Source: Halichoerus grypus | Taxonomy: Eukaryota; Chordata; Mammalia; Carnivora; Phocidae | Length of the DNA stretch: 64,000 nt | NCBI RefSeq assembly: GCF_964656455.1 | Contig: NC_135721.1 | Location: 46,135,530 to 46,199,529, forward strand | Direction of reading: 5' to 3' | In this document: one piece after another, positions 24,828 through 36,399 of the stretch | Layout: every line of letters starts with the position of its first letter | How positions within the stretch are numbered: the stretch's first letter is position 1 | The notes under the pieces: generated by a model | Database searches by the model: none | The model's input: the letters and a program-made list of their open reading frames with translations, nothing else | What the model was told of the DNA's origin: nothing | Translations under genes and position numbers: made by a program

Positions 24828-24935
24828 TTACATATATACATATATGTGTGTATATATATGTACATATACATATATGTATATATATGAATTCTTTTTAAAA
24901 AACAGATTTTAAAATTATATGTATATACACACACA
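24828..24935. repeat. TA/TG/CA-rich low-complexity tract with local duplication
   Basis: Alternating TATA, CATA and GTGT units capable of hairpins, ending in (AC)5. A TTTTAAAATTA-type segment occurs on both sides, at about 24821 and 24906, suggesting a roughly 85-base duplication. Confidence 0.75.
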
Positions 24936-25330
24936 CACTATGGATATTAATTCTTCTTCAGTTATATGGGTCTCATCTTTCTTGTCCGAGATTGTGGTTT
25001 ATATTTTCAAATTTTCAAGGTATTTTTTGACATTTAAGAAAATTTGGTTTTGAAATTAGCTCCTTTTCCTTTAAGATTTGTGCTTCTTATGTCTCATTTA
25101 AAATTTGTAAGATTTTCCTTTTTAAAAGTATTTCTTTCTACCTGGAATTATTATATTCTTTGTGAGGGATCATTCTAAATATCTTTTCCAGTGTCATAGA
25201 TCACACCTTCTATTACATATCATGCTTTCAAACACACATAGATAAGTTTCTGGGCTCTTGATTCTGTTCCCCTAGTCTATAGAGGTCTATATTTCCTCCA
25301 TAAAAATTCATATTAGTTTTGTCCATCAAA

Positions 25331-25531
25331 TTTTTTTTAAGATTTTATTTATTTATTTTGAGAGAAAGAGAGAGAGAGAGGAACAGGAACAGGAGGGGAA
25401 GGGCAGATGGAGAGGGAGAAGCAGACTCCCAGCTGAGCAGGGAACCTAATGTGGGGCTTGATCCCAGGATGCTGGGATCATGACCTGAGCCAAAGGCAGA
25501 CGCTTAAAGGACTGAGCCACCCTGGCACCCC
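25331..25531 (-). repeat. CAN-SINE (minus), older
   Basis: Antisense CAN-SINE: AAGATTTTATTTATTTATTT tail, (GA)n, GCAGACTCCCAGCTGAGCAG, GATCATGACCTGAGCC, CCACCCTGGCACCCC head. The flanks TTTTGTCCATCAAATT and CTTGTCTATAAATATT look like an eroded duplication. It interrupts the old L1. Confidence 0.9.
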
Positions 25532-26104
25532 TTGTCTATAAATATTAATTGATAACTAGCTTGTCAAGTTCCATGAAAAATTTTGTTGGAATTTTGAAGG
25601 AATTGCATTGACTTAATATTTTAATTTGAGGAAAGCCAATACAATTACAATAGAGGTGACATCTTATTCCTTACCATGGTTTAATTTTTTTTTTTAATTT
25701 TGTCACAGTAAGGAGTAGGTTAGCTTCTAGATCTCCAGTTAAATGTTTGTTAGACACATGACAATAGTACTTAGTCTTCTGGTCTTTTTTTATTATAAAA
25801 AGAATGCTTCTAATATTTTTATTAAATATATTTTTGCTATGGATTTTGGTAAATATATTATATCAGACAAAGGAAGTTCTGTTCTATCCCTAGGTACTTA
25901 CATTTTTTATCAAGATTTGATATTTTGTTTTATGAAGAAGCATTTTTTTACATCATTAAGATGATAGATTTTGTTTTTCTTCTTTGATATGCGGATTTCT
26001 GATACCACTCCCGTCCCTTGCATTCACTCAATGTAGTCATGATATATTGTATTTTTAATCCAATAGTATATTTGCTTTCCCAATACTTTGTTCAAAAAAA
26101 AAAT

Positions 26105-26375
26105 TAAAGAAGAGATGTATCTTTTACGATCAATGAGAAAAAAATCGGTAGAAAAATGGATAAGGGGCATGAATGAATAATTCATAGGAGAGTAAAGAAA
26201 AACAGCTAATAAACATGAAAAACAGTTTCATTTTCACTAATAACTAAGAAAATATAAATTAAAGCAATTCCTAAGGACTAGTTTTTGTATATCAATGTGT
26301 CAAAGGTGAAAAAGAAAAACAATTCTCAATGTTGGTAAGCATATGGGAAATGCTTTTACCTTTTTCAATTTGATA
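26105..26375 (+). repeat. Old L1 ORF2 fragment (plus)
   Basis: Sense L1-like text: ATGGATAAGGGGCATGAATG, then AATAAACATGAAAAACAGTT, TCACTAATAACTAAG, TGTTGGTAAGCATATGGG. It lies directly after the minus-strand relic but appears to cover consensus sequence already present there, so it is probably a separate insertion or a rearranged piece. Confidence 0.6.
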
Positions 26376-26467
26376 CACGTGTATCTGTCTCTCATTAATG
26401 CTCCACTTCCCATCTCTTTAAACATAACACGTTTTTAAATGTGGAAAAAAAAAAAAAAACAAGGAAA

Positions 26468-26660
26468 GGAAATTTGGACACAGATAGGTACACAGGGAAG
26501 ATAATGTGAAAAGGGAAAAGAAGGCCATCTTAAGCCAAGAAGAGGGGCTTGAAAGAGATCCTTCCCTCATGGCGCTCAAGTGGAGGGTCCTGACACCTTG
26601 ACCTCAGACTTTTAGCCTCCAGAACCATGAGATGATACATTTTAGCCATTTAAATAAATA
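26468..26660 (+). repeat. MaLR-type LTR fragment (MLT1/MST-like)
   Basis: GGACACAGATAGGTACACAG, AAGGCCATCTTAAGCCAAG, TGACACCTTGACCTCAGACT, TTAGCCTCCAGAACCATGAG follow the 3' half of mammalian apparent LTR retrotransposons. No internal coding region is present. Old and truncated at the left. Confidence 0.75.
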
Positions 26661-26698
26661 AAAAAAAATTCAGAGATGCTTGCAAACAAGTAACTTTA

Positions 26699-26917
26699 TT
26701 TTTATTTATTTATTTATATATTTTTAAAAGATTTTATTTATTTATTTGAGAGAGAGAGTGAGAGAGAGAGAGAGAGCACATGAGAGGAGGGAGGGTTAGA
26801 GGGAGAAGCAGACTCCTCACTGAGCAGGGACCCCAATGCGGACCCGATCCTGGGACTCCAGGATCATGACCTGAGCCCAAGGCAGTCGCTTAACCAGCTG
26901 AGCCACCCAGGTGCCCC
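26699..26917 (-). repeat. CAN-SINE (minus) with perfect 16-base TSD
   Basis: Antisense young CAN-SINE with an AT-rich tail, (GA)n, CTCACTGAGCAGGGACC and AGCCACCCAGGTGCCCC. The duplication CAAACAAGTAACTTTA is identical at 26683-26698 and 26918-26933. Confidence 0.97.
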
Positions 26918-27169
26918 CAAACAAGTAACTTTAATCCATTTAAGGCCACATAATGTTTTTTTTTTCCAGACCAATAATCTAATATTGTTGATTATGATTT
27001 TGAAAAAACAATTTTTTAAAAAATTTTTGTTAGCTCGGGTATTTTATATATATCTGTATCATAATACTATGATTACATACTGCATGTAGGAGCTCTATTA
27101 TTATTTCATTATTTAGTTGTATTAATTTAGACAATAATTATTGATGGTTATGTTATCAGAAGTAGCATG

Positions 27170-27350
27170 GATTTAAAAAAACAGTGCCACAGTTTCGTCT
27201 TCGGAGTTAGATATACCCAGGTTTAAATGAATTATTGACAAATATTTTGGGGAAGTTACTTAATCTCTTTATATAAAATTTCTTCTTTTATTAAATGGAC
27301 TTAGCTATACCTTTATGATAAAATATTTTGAAGATAAAATGATATACTTG
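27170..27350 (+). repeat. MIR fragment
   Basis: CGGAGTTAGATATACCCAGG, GGGGAAGTTACTTAATCTCT and a downstream AAATGGACTT-type segment match the MIR sense layout. Diverged. Confidence 0.6.
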
Positions 27351-27924
27351 TGTTTCATAAACAGTATTAACCTTTTGTCTTTCCTTAACTTCATCTCCAA
27401 GAGCAATAACTGAGATAAATAACTTTAAAATCTTGGCAGCAAATAGGAATTGCATATGCAAATACTCAATTAGTACAAACCAGCCCTCCTGAGACATGTC
27501 TCAATTTAAAGTAGTTTGACTTAAATTAGTGTGAAATTAAAGAGCTTCTAAATTAGAAATTTAAAAAGCAAACTCTTCACTCATCTCTTATATCAGAATT
27601 AATCCTTTTGAAAGTTCACTCAGGTCAAGTTTAATCAGTGGCCATCTGGGATGTCTATAACAGAAAGCAACCTTGTGATTTTTATGATAATGGAATTGCA
27701 CCAATAGGGTATCCCAGTCCAGGGTTAGTATTCCAGTTGTGACTTTCTCCTCTGTGTTCCCATGGCACATGTGTATAACCCTAATCACGGTACTTAAATT
27801 GTATTATAATTATTTGATTACACCCTTATTTCCTTTCTCAAACATGAACATCTTTGGTTAAGCCTATGTCTTATTTGTCTTTGTATCTTTGGTCTTTTGT
27901 ACAGTACTCAAAGCTTACTAAACA

Positions 27925-27925
<1 letters not shown>
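27351..27925. other. Unassigned sequence
   Basis: AT-rich. About 27790-27915 is faintly L2-like (TTGTCTTTGTATCTTTGG region). No gene is recognised. Confidence 0.4.

Positions 27926-27956
<31 letters not shown>
27926..27956. repeat. (TAA)n microsatellite
   Basis: About ten TAA units at the edge of a MIR fragment. Confidence 0.92.
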
Positions 27957-27957
<1 letters not shown>

Positions 27958-28105
27958 GCTGGTGCATTTATAACATTTTCTCTGTGTTAGGCACTATTCT
28001 CAGAAATTTGCATTATTAATTCATTGAATGGTAACAACAACACTATGAGATAGGAATTATTAGTATCCTCCTTTGCAGATGAGTAGCAAATGACTGAGTG
28101 AATGA
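27957..28105 (-). repeat. MIR fragment
   Basis: Antisense MIR: TCTGTGTTAGGCACTATTCT, TAACAACAACACTATGAGAT, AGGAATTATTAGTATCCTCC, TTTGCAGATGAG. Confidence 0.8.
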
Positions 28106-29868
28106 TCAGTGTTCTTGTTACTGATTTGTACCTTCCTTAAGTGCTAGTGTACAGCTCCCCAGCTTCTCAGGAGAGAGAGATAGTATCTATATGGCTCTCT
28201 TTGCCTGTATTAGTATTTAATAAATGTCTATCGAAAACAATTGCAACAACATCTTTGAATTTTTCAACATGTGCAGTGCTGCCAAATATGGCTGTTTATG
28301 CTGTTTTCCCACCTTTAAGTGCAGTCTTCATTTATATGCAAGAGGAATCTAAGGGTTCTCAAAGATCTAATGGGAACTCTAGCCAGTTCCTTCAGATTTT
28401 TTTACATCCACCATCTATCTACTTGGCTCATCTTAGCTCTCTGACACTGTAACTCTCGAGCACACTACCATCCCCCACAAACTTACCCAACTCCACTTTT
28501 GTTTGCTTAACATCCTTCTCTCATACTAATCAGCGTGCCTTCAACTTTGTCAGCCTCTATGTACTCTTTGGTTTCATGGAAATTCTTGTTAAGAACCACT
28601 CCTATCATTGTACTCTCTTATCCTTGATGTCCTTCCCAGAATACACTCATATCCAGGACTCACCTCACATGGAAAGGGGATAAAGTAGTACCCCAGAGAA
28701 CAATCAGCACCTGGGGCTACACTATCACTGTCCCATGATGGGAGATTTGGTGGCAGCCCCTGACATAGCAGCTCCAGGCAGGCTCTGACCTCCACACAGA
28801 AAAACATGCCCAAAGAGTTAGAACAGACCTTGTGACTTCTAGCTTTGTGCTCCTAAATAATTAGCTCTTGGCCTTTTCCTTGTTACACCTTCATTGTAGC
28901 CATTCTTACTGCTGAAGAATTTTTCTACACAGATCTGAAGACTGTTCTATTCTCTACTTAAAATTTATCTGAGTCTGAATATATAAAGAAACCATGGCCA
29001 GACCAAATATATTAGTAGAACTCTGACCTACAACCTCTGAAGCAGTCAGCCCAGAACCTTCAGAACTTAGTTCTAAGACCGCCAGCTTCCTCATTTTTCA
29101 CCACTGTTCCCAACTCAAGACCAACCAGAGAAAGACAAATATATTCTCCAAATGAATCATATGAAATGCTACTTTTAGTTAGCCTGACGCCAATTTCCCC
29201 ATGCCAACAGTGTCCAATAGAGCATAACCATAACCCATGATGGCTTCCCCTCTTTTCACTCTGAAGCTTTCCCACTCCTCTGTCTGCCTTTGAGTCTCTG
29301 CCAAATGCAAGTGATGGTGGCTTACTCCCTTGTTATAGAAACCCTGAATAGCCTCTGATTGTACTCTTTTAGGTGGATTTCATTTATTTCCACCTCTGCA
29401 TAAGTAATCACTATGTTCCATGTCTATAGATAAATTGGAGAGTTATACTACTTGTTTCTAGCCTAGAAAAAGTCATGGAAAACCGGAAGTATCATTACTT
29501 GAAGACTACATGCTCTTACTTATGGCTCTGAGATATCTAATTGCTAAGCTCACATTGCCCCAAAGTGCCCATTAGCATTATTCACAGACTTTTGAAATGG
29601 CCATGGTTGAAATGCCATTATTCCACTGAATTTTGCCTCCTCATTAAAGACTCTCCTCATTAAATGAACTGTCTCCATTTTCATGATAATGGATGCTCCC
29701 AAAAAGGAAGAAGCTAATTCCTTTCCTCAAGAAGATAAAAATCTTGTAATGTTCTAACCCACTCCTCGCTGATCTAACAAATAGTTCGGCCTCTGGCATA
29801 TCTGAATTCTGGTGTACCATGTCCCTGACTTTATTTCTCTAGGAAATCTTTACAGTGAGGTGAGATCC
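28106..29868. other. Unassigned sequence, no gene seen
   Basis: The first 150 bases have faint L2-like text ending TATTTAATAAATGTC. A 103-codon plus-strand frame at 28141-28452 shows no domain or family resemblance and is not called a gene. The rest is unassigned. Confidence 0.45.
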
Positions 29869-30110
29869 GGTGGTTAAAGGCCGAGACTGTGGAAACAAGC
29901 CACTTTATGTATAAAACTCTCCTTTGCTATTTACTAGCTATTCAGTATTAGACAAATACTTGGGCAAACTACTTATACTTTCTATTTAAACTCATCTTCA
30001 GAAAGGGTGATAATAATCTCATCTAAACTGTAAGGTTGTTGTGAGAATTAAATGAGTAAATTCATGTGAAGATTGGAGAAAACTATTTGCCATAATTAAA
30101 TTTTTATATG
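29869..30110 (+). repeat. MIR, nearly full length
   Basis: GTGGTTAAAGGCCGAGACTG, TTTGCTATTTACTAGCTATT, AATCTCATCTAAACTGTAAG, GTTGTTGTGAGAATTAAATG run in the MIR sense order. Confidence 0.8.
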
Positions 30111-30868
30111 TGCTTGTAGTAATGAAGATGATGCTTTTCTTAGCCAGGATCACTTATACCAAATGGAATGAAAGTCACCAAACATCAGAGCAGGTACGCA
30201 GGTACTATTTTGAAGTAGCTGGCATCCCACCTAGTATTGTCTGACTACTGTAATTTAGAACATTTGAGACAAAAAAGAGGCATATTATCTTTGCCAGTTT
30301 GGTCTCAATATTACATGTGACCCCAAGTGTTTGTGCCATATGAGTGTTTTTGGTCTGCAAAATATTTAGGAAAGATTCCAGCAGCCTGCTGAATATATTG
30401 AAAATCTGCCTCTATTTTATAGGACATCATCATTGCTGAGTGTATTGTCCTGCTATGGAGAATTATTTAAGAAGGAACAATTTCTGATGGCAAATACAAT
30501 CCTTCTGATTTTGATGTAATTGATGTTGATCTTGGCAAACATAGCCAACTGCCTCTTTTTTTCCATGCCAGTTTAAAGACCAATAAAATCAGGTGTCAGT
30601 AAAAAAGACAGTACTTTTTTTTTCTTGTTTGCTTTAACAGAAAGGTCTGAATTTAATTTGCCTAATTGTTTTTAAACAATGTGGGATAGTAAGTAGATAA
30701 AGAAAGGACAGCCTTACTTAACTCTACATAGAATAGAAATTGTACCTGCCATATCCACCTGCCTAATTTCTTCTTGGGTCATGTTTTGATTTGGGTTATA
30801 ATTGCAAGACTTGTACTGAATTAACTTTAGTGCATGTTGAAATTGCATTTTGGGAAATTCTGCAATAG
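30111..30868. other. Unassigned sequence
   Basis: AT-rich DNA without recognised gene or repeat. Confidence 0.5.
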
Positions 30869-30878
30869 ACTGATTCTT

Positions 30879-30909
30879 TTTTTTTTTTATGTTCAGTTAG
30901 CCAACATAT
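30879..30909 (-). mobile_element. 31-base ultra-short L1 insertion
   Basis: A T-run followed by ATGTTCAGTTAGCCAACATA, which is the antisense of the extreme carnivore L1 3' end. It is bracketed by the 10-base duplication ACTGATTCTT at 30869-30878 and 30910-30919. Only about 20 L1 bases plus the poly(A) tail were inserted. Confidence 0.75.
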
Positions 30910-31249
30910 ACTGATTCTTAAGATTTGCAATATTTTCAGCGACAGGTTAATCTGCCAATTTCTGCATGATTCCTTATCGCTGCATCATTCTTTTCCTCGT
31001 TGCATGATTTATGTTAACCACAACTGCAAAACTAGTCCTTCCTTCAGGTTTTAACAGAAAACTTTATCAGGGGGGTGGGGCATATTTTTTCTGCCCATAT
31101 TTCTTTCTGTTCTACCTATTCTCCTGGTCAAATTCACCCACTTCTACTTAGGTAAAATGACTATATATATTAACATATTCAGTTGCAATATTCAGGACTG
31201 AATATATGCAACCTGAATATGCAATCACCTGCTAGATATGTATAGTTAA

Positions 31250-31719
31250 ATGACCATGGTGGACATCAAACTCAACATGTCCAAAATTGAGTGCATCTTC
31301 TCAGCCCAATATGTCACTGCTCCTGTCTTCATAATCCCTATCAATGTGCTTGTATCCAAGTACCACCTGCGTCAGAAACTCTGGACCCTTCCTGCATATC
31401 TCTCTAGCATGCACTAGATAAAAATCCAGCACTATTTCTTGAAATTATTTTAAGATTGTGCCCATAATGCTATCTCCTCCATGTTTAACCCATTCTCTGC
31501 TTTCCAGCCAAAGTAACCTTTTTTCCTCTTGATCAAGTGATCTGTCCATTATTTGCCCAATATCAGAATGGTCAGGCCCATCTGACTTCCATACTTCAAA
31601 TCGTTTGTCCAATGTTATTTAGTCCTTTCCTAGGGGAAAACACTCACTGCTCTACTGTGTTGAAGAAGTACTCTGTAATCTAGCCCTACCTAACCCTACA
31701 TATGACACTAGTTAAAGAA
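31250..31719 (+). repeat. L2 LINE fragment
   Basis: Sense L2-like text: AACTCAACATGTCCAAAATT, CTCTGGACCCTTCCTGC, CCATGTTTAACCCATTCTCT, ATGGTCAGGCCCATCTGACT. Old and diverged. Confidence 0.6.
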
Positions 31720-32150
31720 AAAAGTATTCATGACACTTGTTATATCACAGAAAGGCAGACTTTATTCAGGAGGACAACTAGAATGGGGTTTTGCAGTAGG
31801 GGAGGGAGATTAAGCTCAACTCTGAATACAACAAGGAAAAGTGGGAATTTATAGCCAAGAAGCAACCTATGGGATGGGGAGTTGGGGGCTCAGTGGATGG
31901 AAAATTACTAAGAAGAAACTTTGGGCTAAGGAGGGATGCTGGCTAAACTGACCTAATAGGATTCTTGCTGAAGGTAGACCAAGGTGATAAGACATCACCT
32001 GAGGGATGATGGAGGATGGGGAACCTGATTAGATATCATTGAGGATGATCAGATATGGAGGGTGGGGAATTCTGCCTACACCAATTTAGCAGGATTCTTG
32101 CTAAAATTAGGCAATTTAAAGTAGGACATGGAAGTACAAAAAGCAAGGCC
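31720..32150 (-). repeat. Probable solo LTR, unclassified
   Basis: GGCAGACTTTATTCAGGAGG at left followed by G-rich purine text, and TAGGATTCTTGCT / AGCAGGATTCTTGCT repeated at about 31958 and 32090, are typical of an antisense retroviral LTR. A poly(A)-signal region would lie on the minus strand. I see no internal viral gene. The family is not identified. Confidence 0.5.
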
Positions 32151-32289
32151 TAGTTGGGAAGAGAATTGAGAAGTTTGATCAAGAAAGACTCTAAATGTAT
32201 GCACTTAAAATGCCACATTACATATAATCCCACACTGAATGTATATGCTAGAAGTGCCATGCTCAGCTCTCTATTAAATTGCCTGATAC

Positions 32290-32478
32290 AGGGCACCTGG
32301 GTGGCTCAGTTGGTTAAGCAACTGCCTTCGGCTCAGGTCATGATCCTGGAGTCCCGGGATCGAGTCCCACATCGGGCTGGCTGCTCGGCAGGGAGTCTGC
32401 TTCTCCCTCTGACCCTGCCCCCCTCATGTGTTTTCTCTCTCTCTCTCAAATAAATAAATTAATAAAATCTTAAAAAAA
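32290..32478 (+). repeat. Young CAN-SINE with perfect TSD
   Basis: Young subtype (TTGGTTAAGCAACTGCCTTC, GGAGTCCCGGGATCGAGTCC). The perfect 14-base duplication AAATTGCCTGATAC lies at 32276-32289 and 32479-32492. Confidence 0.97.
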
Positions 32479-32492
32479 AAATTGCCTGATAC

Positions 32493-32739
32493 TTTTTCTC
32501 ATCCTAGTCCATTTTCTACTTCTCTTTGTGTGTCTACTTACTACACCTACTAGACATAGCTGACCCATTTTCTTCTCCCTCAAAATGGACATAGTTTTAT
32601 TCAGTGGAACAACCACAACACTGGGGAATAAAATGATAGCAATTTTATAATAACTGTTTTAATAAAATAAAAGTGATAGTGATTTTATAATAATAATTAT
32701 GTAAATACTAAACTACTCAACTATGACAACTACCATAAT
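32493..32739. other. Unassigned AT-rich sequence
   Basis: No named feature. TGATAGCAATTTTATAATAA and GTGATAGTGATTTTATAATA at about 32632 and 32672 form an imperfect direct repeat. Confidence 0.5.
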
Positions 32740-32898
32740 GACTCCAGCTACTACCATTTATTGAACAGATACCATATTTTAAATGCTTTGCAAGCATTAC
32801 CTTATTTAATATTTAATGCAGCTTTGCAAGAGAATTATTATACCCATTATAAGATGAGGAAACTGAAGCACACTAAGAATAAGTAACTTGTCTTTGAC
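32740..32898 (-). repeat. MIR fragment
   Basis: Antisense MIR: CTACCATTTATTGAACAGAT, AAATGCTTTGCAAGCATTAC, ATAAGATGAGGAAACTGAAG, AATAAGTAACTTGTC. Confidence 0.82.
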
Positions 32899-33088
32899 CA
32901 GGGATTGGCAAACGATGACCCACAGACCCAATATGCTATACAACCTATTTTTATGCAGTCAGTGAATTTAAAAGAGAGTGAACACACACACACAGACACA
33001 AAGAATTTGTATCAGAGACCATATGTGGTCCACAAAGCCTGAAATATTTACTTTCTGGTCTGTTACAGTAAAAATTTGCTTACCCTAC
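32899..33088. repeat. hAT-type DNA transposon relic (MER)
   Basis: Starts CAGGGATTGGCAAACGATGA and ends AAATTTGCTTACCCTACC, an imperfect terminal inverted pair, with CATATGTGGTCCACAAAGCC and AATATTTACTTTCTGGTCTG between. This is the layout of a common non-autonomous mammalian hAT element. It abuts the MIR. Confidence 0.75.
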
Positions 33089-33139
33089 CTTAGACCACAA
33101 AGCTTGTAAGAAATTGTACTGGGCTTTCACAGGTCATTT

Positions 33140-33310
33140 TGACTATAAGGCGCAAGTCCTTGATCATTAACCCAAACTTTCTTTCTTACTTCTTCTCTTA
33201 TTACATTGGCATTATGTGTATGTTTCACCTTTTTTTTTTTTTTTTTTTTTTACTGTTTATAGAGTAAGTTCCTAGAGTCTAGCAACCACAAAAGTTTGTT
33301 AAACTAAACT
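33140..33310 (+). repeat. L2-like fragment with 22-base T-run
   Basis: Text around TTATTACATTGGCATTATGT and AGTAAGTTCCTAGAGTCTAG is L2-like, with a homopolymer T-run at 33230-33251. Confidence 0.45.
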
Positions 33311-33539
33311 CCGGTTGAACATTCAGTGATTTTACATCACAGTGTCTTTCCTGCTGATCTAGTGACCTTTCCATTCCACTTCTGAAACCTAGATTATGAT
33401 TATTCCCCAATGACTAATATACCATGTTTTGTTATCTGCATATTGCCTTCTAAAAAGCCTGCACAATTTGCAATCTTTTAAAATTCAACATTGAAAGGAA
33501 AAACTGTTCTACTCTCAATTCTTCACTTTTGATACCAGG

Positions 33540-34208
33540 TCTGTGGAAGAATTTTCCACATCAAGCAATTCTCTGACATTCTCACCTGGACTTCTGATCG
33601 ATTGGCTATAAATCCAAGGTCCCTGTGATCTCCTCTTCGGGTTCCATCATTTGCTAGAATGGCTCACAAAACTCAGGCCAAGTTTACTTACTAGAATAGT
33701 GATTTATTATAAGGCTATTAACTCAGAAACAGCCAGAAGGAAGAGTTGCATAGCACAAGGTCTGGAGGAAGGGGTGTGGAGCCCCATGCCCCCTCTGGGT
33801 GTGCCCCCGTCCCAGCACCTCCACATGTTGACCTACCAGGAAGCTCTCCAAACCTTGTGCTTTAGAGATTTTTATGGAGCTTCATTATATAGGCATAACT
33901 GATTAAATCATTGGCTATTGGTGATTAAGTCAACCTCCAGCCTCTGAAAGTTGGAGCTGAAAGTACTAACATTCTAATTACATCTTTGGTCCCTACAACC
34001 AGCCCCCATCCTGAGGCTATATAGGAGCTTTCTAAAAATCACTCCATTAACATAAACTCAGGTGTGGTTGAAAAGGCTTATAATGAATAACAAATGACAC
34101 CTTTATTGGTTTCATTATTTAGGAAATTCCAACTGTTTTAGGAGTTCTGTGCCAGGAAGGGGACAAAGACAAATATATACTTCTTATTATAAATTACAAT
34201 ATCATAAA
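33540..34208 (-). repeat. ERVL solo LTR (MLT2-like)
   Basis: Antisense text matches the endogenous retrovirus-L LTR family: TTTGCTAGAATGGCTCACAA, ATAGTGATTTATTATAAGGC, GAAACAGCCAGAAGGAAGAG, CCAGGAAGCTCTCCAAACC, ATCATTGGCTATTGGTGATT, TTAGGAAATTCCAACTGTTT, TTCTTATTATAAATTACAAT. No internal retroviral genes adjoin it. An 83-codon frame inside is incidental. Old, with an approximate left edge. Confidence 0.82.
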
Positions 34209-36399
34209 CACCATCAGAGATTATTTTGGAGAAGAGTCTTCCTTAAATTTTGAAATAATTTTAGTGCTCATCTAGTCTGCATGTAAGGCTGTCCCTGTGT
34301 TTTTGCATCTCTGCTGGGATTTGCTTTACTTGATTGTTTAATGTAAATGTAATTAGGGTTCCTTGAATTTGTCCCACCGCACATTGGTACCTATTTTTCT
34401 CAAAGCCTTGATTGCCTATTAGCCTGGTGTATAAATACCTTCTGTGTGAAATATGCTGCCATTTGCAATGAGTTACAGATCACTTAGATGGCATACCTAG
34501 TGTTACTTACGTGCGAAGGCAATCATTTACATTGTAGAACATTAATGCCCATTTGTATTGAGACTAACCCTCTTTCACCTTCTTTTTTATGAGTATTTAA
34601 AGTAATTAAATTCTGTGAAGTTATTATTCTAAGTTAATGAGTTACACATAGTATTCCTTATGGGCTTGCCAAGAAGCAAAAAGTAGCAGGATCCCATAAC
34701 ATCAGTCATTAGGGAATGATGTCCACTGTGAGCCAGATACCTTACCTGTAAAAAGCACAGTGCTCGCATCTACTCAATATTGTTAGCTAGCTCCTGTCAT
34801 TAAAGACTGTGCCATTCTACTGAGCTTGCACAGAATTATTATCTCATACTCCTCTTATCAGCTTGGAATTCTCCATTAAGAGAGAATTGCGGTAACAGAA
34901 TAAGAACAAGGAAAGCAAACAAAACCGGCAGTGCTTTCTGGGAAAGGACCATCTTCAAATGTGTGGTGGAGGGAAAATATAGAACATTAATGAAAATTAC
35001 ATGCTATCATTTCCTCCCTCACCTCACCTCCAAATAATTTACTGCACTGGTTGTCTGCCTTTCTACACTCCAGTCACAAAGATCTTTGGCTTCCAGTTCC
35101 TGTATATACGCTTTAAAAAGAGCAGGATAGTCTTTTTGATGATTGATTGGGTGTTGTTAAACACCAAGGGTTTCCTTTATAGTTTTGCTATCTATCTAAA
35201 TACTAAATCTCTAAATCTAGAAAAAAAATAGAGATTTTTCCTCTTCTCTCTCTCTCTTCTCCCCATCCCGCCCCCTTCTTTCCTCCATGTCCCCCTTTCT
35301 CTCATTATCTTTATCCCTCCTTCCCTTCCCACTTCTCATTTAAAACATAAGACCTCCCATTTTAATCATGAGGTTAATCACGATTATCACGGATTTTGTA
35401 AAAGTTATTTCGTCTTATGTTAGTCATCATTCACCGTATAATTTTCAAATATTAGGCCAGTTGTGAGCTAAGGTTACATGAAATTTTATTAGGTTTGCAT
35501 ATTACATTCACAAATCCTTAAGCAACCACCTATTGCCAAAACAGATTCAAAGGAAGATACGTAAAGGAATCAATTCCTTTTGTTTATTACTACAGAACAA
35601 TGTTCTCAAACTTGTTATCACCCTCCTCAAGAAGCTTTTTCCCCTCCAATGTCATCCCCATTACATTTTTTACCACAGATATATTGAATATCTTCTTATG
35701 TACTGAATATATAATTGTACTTTATACATAAAAGAAATATGAATTTTTTTACCCTAAAGAACCAAGTTTTGCTTCCTTGGAGGTGGTATCACTCCCACTG
35801 AGTGATGTATGGAGAATGAAACTGTATGCTAGAGCCACTGAGGATGTATGCTATAGCCACAAAATAGTTTTCTGGTTATCTACACTAGACCATAAAGACC
35901 TAGAATAAAACCAGGCAGAGGGGCCTGCTTGACTCCTTTATCAAAGGCTGCCCTGTAAATATTTCCTTCCAGATTAGTTTTTCTCAAATTCAAAAGGTGG
36001 TACATTTCCCAGGGTAGTTAGAATCTTGGAGTCAACCCACACAATACAGACACATGCATACATATACACTGAGCACTCCACAACCTCCAACACACACACA
36101 AACACATATACAAATAGATTTTTATAATCATTAACAAAGGATGATGCCTCACACTCCAGAGTTAGAAAAACAAAAAAAATCCTGAGTAATCACTTCTATT
36201 TTGGGAATGTGTTCCATCCATGAAACATACTAGGGCCAAACAAGAAAAAAACATTATAAAACTTTTAGAATAAGAACACCACAACTAAAAAATATATAAT
36301 AATAATAATTAGGACAGTGAATATGTCTCTTAATTTCTTTTGTCCATGTTTCAACTGAAATTTTTACTGCTGAATTTTGATAGTTCTTCCACTCATTAT
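34209..36399. other. Unassigned sequence with a pyrimidine-rich tract
   Basis: AT-rich DNA with no gene recognised. A C/T-rich low-complexity tract spans about 35237-35337 and imperfect CA runs lie at about 36050-36112. A 76-codon frame ending at 35231 has no family resemblance. Confidence 0.5.

Larger units (their letters stand above)
23785..26090 (-). repeat. Ancient L1 (L1ME/HAL1-like), minus, split by a SINE
   Basis: Antisense old L1 text can be followed at intervals: AACAATATATCTCAGACATT, CATTGCACAGTATTCTATTG, CATTCCTAGAAGGGAAATG, CATTTGTGAAACGTCTATTG, AATTTTGTTGGAATTTTGAA, GGAATTGCATTGACTTAATA. The order fits one reverse-oriented relic, decayed, with no open frame of note. A CAN-SINE lies at 25331-25531 and a TA/TG-rich tract at about 24828-24886. 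Confidence 0.65.

Noticed and set aside
26105..26375. Second twin-priming inversion with the L1 at 23785-26090
   Set aside because: The plus-strand fragment appears to cover consensus sequence already present in the minus-strand relic, so a simple twin-priming inversion does not fit.
33651..33902. 83-codon plus-strand frame
   Set aside because: It lies inside the antisense ERVL LTR and resembles no retroviral protein.
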